The notes under the pieces are model-generated. The model saw nothing but the letters and a program-made list of their open reading frames with translations. It was not told the DNA's origin and did no database searches. DNA of 34,625 nt, taken from positions 1 to 34,625 of the forward strand of contig NZ_BOPG01000124.1 in NCBI RefSeq assembly GCF_016863635.1, given 5' to 3'. This DNA comes from Virgisporangium aurantiacum. Lineage in GTDB: Bacteria; Actinomycetota; Actinomycetes; Mycobacteriales; Micromonosporaceae. The translations under genes and the position numbers were made by a program. Of the stretch, positions 31,984 to 34,625 are shown piece by piece (the first letter of the stretch is position 1; every line of letters starts with the position of its first letter).

Positions 31984-34625
31984 CTACTCCTGGTGTCCGG
32001 TACTCCTCGGCGACCTTGCGGGGGGTACGGGTTGTAGCTGGTCCTCGGTGCGGACCGCGGTGAGGTCGCGCGTGTGGAAGCTGTAGCGGGCGAGCTCGGG
32101 GCACCACGGTTGGAAGAGGGCAGCGGTGCCGGTCCACGACGGATGTTGTTGGCGGGCAGTGGCGATTAGGTGGGCGAGTTTTGTCGGGACTGGGTTGGTG
32201 TCGTCGGTGCTCAGCACGGTGACTAGGTCGTCGTCAGGGTCGGCGTCGCGGATGGTGGTGAAGACCGCGGCGGCTTGGGCGGGTGCGCCGACGAGGACCG
32301 CGAGCAGGAGTTGCACAACCCGGTAGGTGCCGTCCGCGGTGAAGGACTCGAGGTCGGACTCCGAGATGGCGATGCGGACGAGCCGGTAGAGATTGACCAG
32401 CTTTTTGGCTGCTCGGGGGGTGGGCAGCAGCGGGCCGAGTCGAGTGAGGAACGCGATCTCTTCGGTCGTGAGGGTCAATCCGGATGGTCTCAGGTCGGGC
32501 ATGGTACGAACTGCGGACCTGCCCGCGCCGGGCTCGCGTTGCCGACCGGTGCCGATGCCCTGGTTCGGGTCGTGGCCGGATTCCTGGCTTGGCACTGTGG
32601 TGGAGTCGCCGGTCGGTGGCTGGCTGCGTGGCGGCCCTGTTCCGGTCTGCGTGGCGGTGTCCCGGGCAGGGGTCGAGCTGGGTGTCCGGTGTGGATCCGG
32701 GAGGTCCGGTGAGCGGTGTAGGGAGCTTTCGACGGCGTTCGTGGCACGATCCGGGGGCGGGCCAGGCGGCGGCGTCGGGGATGTGCTGCCGGGTGGGGGC
32801 GCGAGGAGGGCGGTGAGGTACCGCTCGGCTGCGGCCGGTTGCATCGGGGCGACCGCAAACGGCACTTGGAAGATCTTGTCGAGGTAGTCCAGCGGGGTGG
32901 CGACCTGGCCCGGGCCTCCGTCCGGGCCGTCGATGGTGGCCGAGGCGGTGAACAGCTCCTGATAATGGTAGGCCAGGCAGGACAGCAGCCATCGCGGGTC
33001 CACGGCGACGACGACAACGAACAGCGGCAGGGCGAGCATGAGGTGCACCGCGGCGAGGACCTCGACGACCCGCCGCGGTGGGCAGCGGTCCAGGTCATCG
33101 ATGTAAAGGATGATGCGTTGCAGCGGCGGTCCCGGCAGCGGCTCGGACGGCTGCCCGCTCTCCCGGCGCAACGCCAGCCGCCGGCCGCTGGTCACCGGTG
33201 TTGGTGGGCTGGTCGTCAGAGCGGTCCACTGCCGGTGTGCTTCGGCCAGGGCGATGCTGAGCTCGGTCAGATCACGGTGGACCTGCCCTAGCAGTCCACG
33301 GTGCAGGGCGTAGGTGGCAGGGTCGGCGCGGTGGATGAGCAGTTGGGATAGCCGCTCCGCGGCGTCGATCTCCAGCAGCCGGGCGGTGACCTGCTCGGCG
33401 TCAAGGCGCACTTGGCGGCGGCGCTGCTCAAGATAGAGCCGGGCGCGTCGAGTGAAACCCATGCCCTGCCGGTGCCAGGCGCCCAGCCGCTGCCAGACCA
33501 GCAGCAGCGACGGTAGCAGGACCGCCAGCGGGGCAGTGACCGCCGCGAACCAGGCCCGGATCGGGGCCTGCAGGTGCTTCCAAACCAGGAACGCCCCCAC
33601 GCCGATTACCGCCCACATCGCCAACAGCAGCAGCCAGGATCGCACCTCGCGGGCCGCCTCGGCGGCAGCGTTGCCCAGCACCCGCGCCGCCGCGGTCGGA
33701 GACCCGAGCCAGGCGAACAGCCCGCCGGGCTCAGCCCGGCTCGCGGCGGCCAACTGCTGGGTGATGCGCTCATCGGTGGCCACGCTGCTGTCGCGTGCCC
33801 GGCGTAGCCGCTGCGCCTCGGTGTGCAGCGCACGCAGCGTGGCCGGGTCGGTGGACTGGTACGGCAGTGGCGGCTGGTTCGGGTTGTAGGCGAGCGTGTC
33901 GAACAGGTGACTGATCAGCCCGGTCCACAGATGGTCGTCGCTGTAGTGCCAGGCGTTGAACCGCACCTGACGCACGTTCTCCACGAACTCGCTGAGGCCG
34001 CGGTTGTTCGCCGACATCTCCGCCAGCTGCGCAACCCGGTTGTGCATCTGTGCCATCACGCTGGACTTGCCGGCCCCCCACTCCCCGAGCAGCGCGATAG
34101 CCAGCGGTGGTTCTGTGGCGGCCGCGGCGGCAAGCACCGCGAGGGTCTCCACGTCCTCGTCGATCCCGAGCAGATCCTCGACGCTGGCGGTGTCGGTACG
34201 GATTCCCGGCAGCGGCCGCATCTGCTGTAACCGAACACCGAACCCGGTACCGGCGAACTGTCGCCCCGTTCGGGTATTCCACAACCGAATGGTGCCGTCG
34301 CCGCCACAGCTGGCTAGTTGCGGAGATCGCGGATGGAACACCGCCGACCGCACCGTGCCGGTGTGGCCGGTCAGGACGAGTCCGGCAGCGCCGGTGCGCA
34401 CGTCCCACAGCCGTACCGTCCTGTCGTCGCCGGTGGAGGCGAGTTGGGTGCCGTCCGGAGAGAAGGCCAACGACCGCACCGAGTCGGTGTGACCGGTCAG
34501 GATGAGTCCGGCGGTGCCGGTGCGCGCGTCCCACAGCCGCACCGTCCTGTCGGCGCAGGTGGAGGCGAGTTGGGTGCCGTCCGGGGAGAACGCCACCGAC
34601 CGCACCGAGCCGGTGTAGCCGGTCA
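31984..34625 (-). CDS. WD40 - KAP P-loop NTPase (5' end outside window)
   Basis: The frame is open through the right edge, so the N-terminus and probably more WD40 blades are missing; 880 codons are visible. Before the NTPase there are two near-identical WD40 blades plus a third (SVAFSPDGTQLAST, TVRLWD). The KAP NTPase follows: a linker with EDLLGIDEDVETLA, Walker A GEWGAGKSS, the FNAWHYSDD motif, an inserted hydrophobic hairpin (WLLLLAMWAVIGVGAFLVW and the second segment PLAVLLPSLLLVW), then the Walker B region ILYIDDLDRCPP and VVVVAVDPRWL. A Pro/Thr-rich disordered linker and a helical C-terminus complete it. KAP NTPases act at the membrane, and members occur in phage-defence and phage-exclusion contexts (family knowledge). 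The WD40 part is probably the sensor. Confidence 0.9.
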   Translation of the reverse strand, partial: TGYTGSVRSVAFSPDGTQLASTCADRTVRLWDARTGTAGLILTGHTDSVRSLAFSPDGTQLASTGDDRTVRLWDVRTGAAGLVLTGHTGTVRSAVFHPRSPQLASCGGDGTIRLWNTRTGRQFAGTGFGVRLQQMRPLPGIRTDTASVEDLLGIDEDVETLAVLAAAAATEPPLAIALLGEWGAGKSSVMAQMHNRVAQLAEMSANNRGLSEFVENVRQVRFNAWHYSDDHLWTGLISHLFDTLAYNPNQPPLPYQSTDPATLRALHTEAQRLRRARDSSVATDERITQQLAAASRAEPGGLFAWLGSPTAAARVLGNAAAEAAREVRSWLLLLAMWAVIGVGAFLVWKHLQAPIRAWFAAVTAPLAVLLPSLLLVWQRLGAWHRQGMGFTRRARLYLEQRRRQVRLDAEQVTARLLEIDAAERLSQLLIHRADPATYALHRGLLGQVHRDLTELSIALAEAHRQWTALTTSPPTPVTSGRRLALRRESGQPSEPLPGPPLQRIILYIDDLDRCPPRRVVEVLAAVHLMLALPLFVVVVAVDPRWLLSCLAYHYQELFTASATIDGPDGGPGQVATPLDYLDKIFQVPFAVAPMQPAAAERYLTALLAPPPGSTSPTPPPGPPPDRATNAVESSLHRSPDLPDPHRTPSSTPARDTATQTGTGPPRSQPPTGDSTTVPSQESGHDPNQGIGTGRQREPGAGRSAVRTMPDLRPSGLTLTTEEIAFLTRLGPLLPTPRAAKKLVNLYRLVRIAISESDLESFTADGTYRVVQLLLAVLVGAPAQAAAVFTTIRDADPDDDLVTVLSTDDTNPVPTKLAHLIATARQQHPSWTGTAALFQPWCPELARYSFHTRDLTAVRTEDQLQPVPPARSPRSTGHQE
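34250..34625 (-). repeat. Tandem 126-bp WD40-encoding units
   Basis: The blocks GAGTTGGGTGCCGTCCGG at 34441 and 34567 are exactly 126 bp apart and the units between them are almost identical. A third, more diverged unit precedes the NTPase. High DNA identity points to recent expansion of the sensor propeller. Confidence 0.85.

Noticed and set aside
31810..32037. Possible ISL3 transposase fragment on the plus strand
   Set aside because: Only about 15 residues (VLFPHLSSVDVRRLE) are reminiscent of the family; no zinc-binding cysteines or DDE motif follow.

Overview
The DNA is very GC-rich. Third-position bias, frequent GTG starts, ATGA gene overlaps and the protein families (NB-ARC/TPR, EACC1, caspase-like proteins, WD40 STAND proteins) all point to a filamentous actinomycete such as a Micromonosporaceae or Streptomyces relative; genus cannot be fixed from this window. 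No rRNA, tRNA, CRISPR array or intact transposase gene was seen. Almost every recognisable gene belongs to a biological-conflict, signalling or DNA-processing family, so the window reads as a defence or programmed-cell-death island. Both ends cut through genes.

Left part (1-11 kb). The C-terminal part of a STAND/AAA protein with about 14 WD40-like blades runs off the left edge. Then comes an ~8.2 kb block bounded by two direct copies of an unassigned ~178-bp repeat (2690-2867 and 10872-11048). Inside it are a membrane-anchored NB-ARC/TPR protein with near-identical 126-bp TPR units and decayed extra units past its stop codon; a possible 52-aa protein; a translationally coupled pair made of an EACC1-like protein and a caspase-coiled coil-DnaJ zinc-finger fusion; and, convergent with that pair, a small Bell-like helical protein followed by a second NB-ARC/TPR protein. 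The last two share a short glycine-rich motif, at the C-terminus of the small protein and the N-terminus of the NB-ARC protein. This is the layout of bacterial amyloid-signalling effector/NLR pairs.

Middle part (11-17 kb). This is low-coding DNA with a subtilase remnant, two small membrane proteins and a perfect 14-bp hairpin. It is followed by an HTH-caspase-P-loop ATPase fusion whose upstream region carries three 10-bp iterations, and whose 3' end is coupled to a tiny ORF interrupted in frame by an amber codon.

Right part (17-34.6 kb), all on the minus strand. A six-gene operon runs in transcription order: coiled-coil/possible winged-helix protein, Cas4/RecB-like nuclease with a probable Fe-S cysteine set, unknown 495-aa protein, SF1-type helicase, SbcD, SbcC. 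The last five genes are tightly packed or overlapping. Upstream are an Avs-like protein (PD-(D/E)XK-type nuclease domain, STAND ATPase, long helical repeat tail), a CoiA-like nuclease and, cut by the right edge, a WD40-KAP P-loop NTPase with membrane segments.

Working model (inference): several independent threat-sensing modules sit side by side. STAND proteins with repeat sensors (TPR, WD40, helical) are paired with effectors (caspase-like proteases, a Bell-like pore former, nucleases), and the SbcCD-helicase-nuclease operon is a dedicated DNA-end-processing system that may act against invading DNA.
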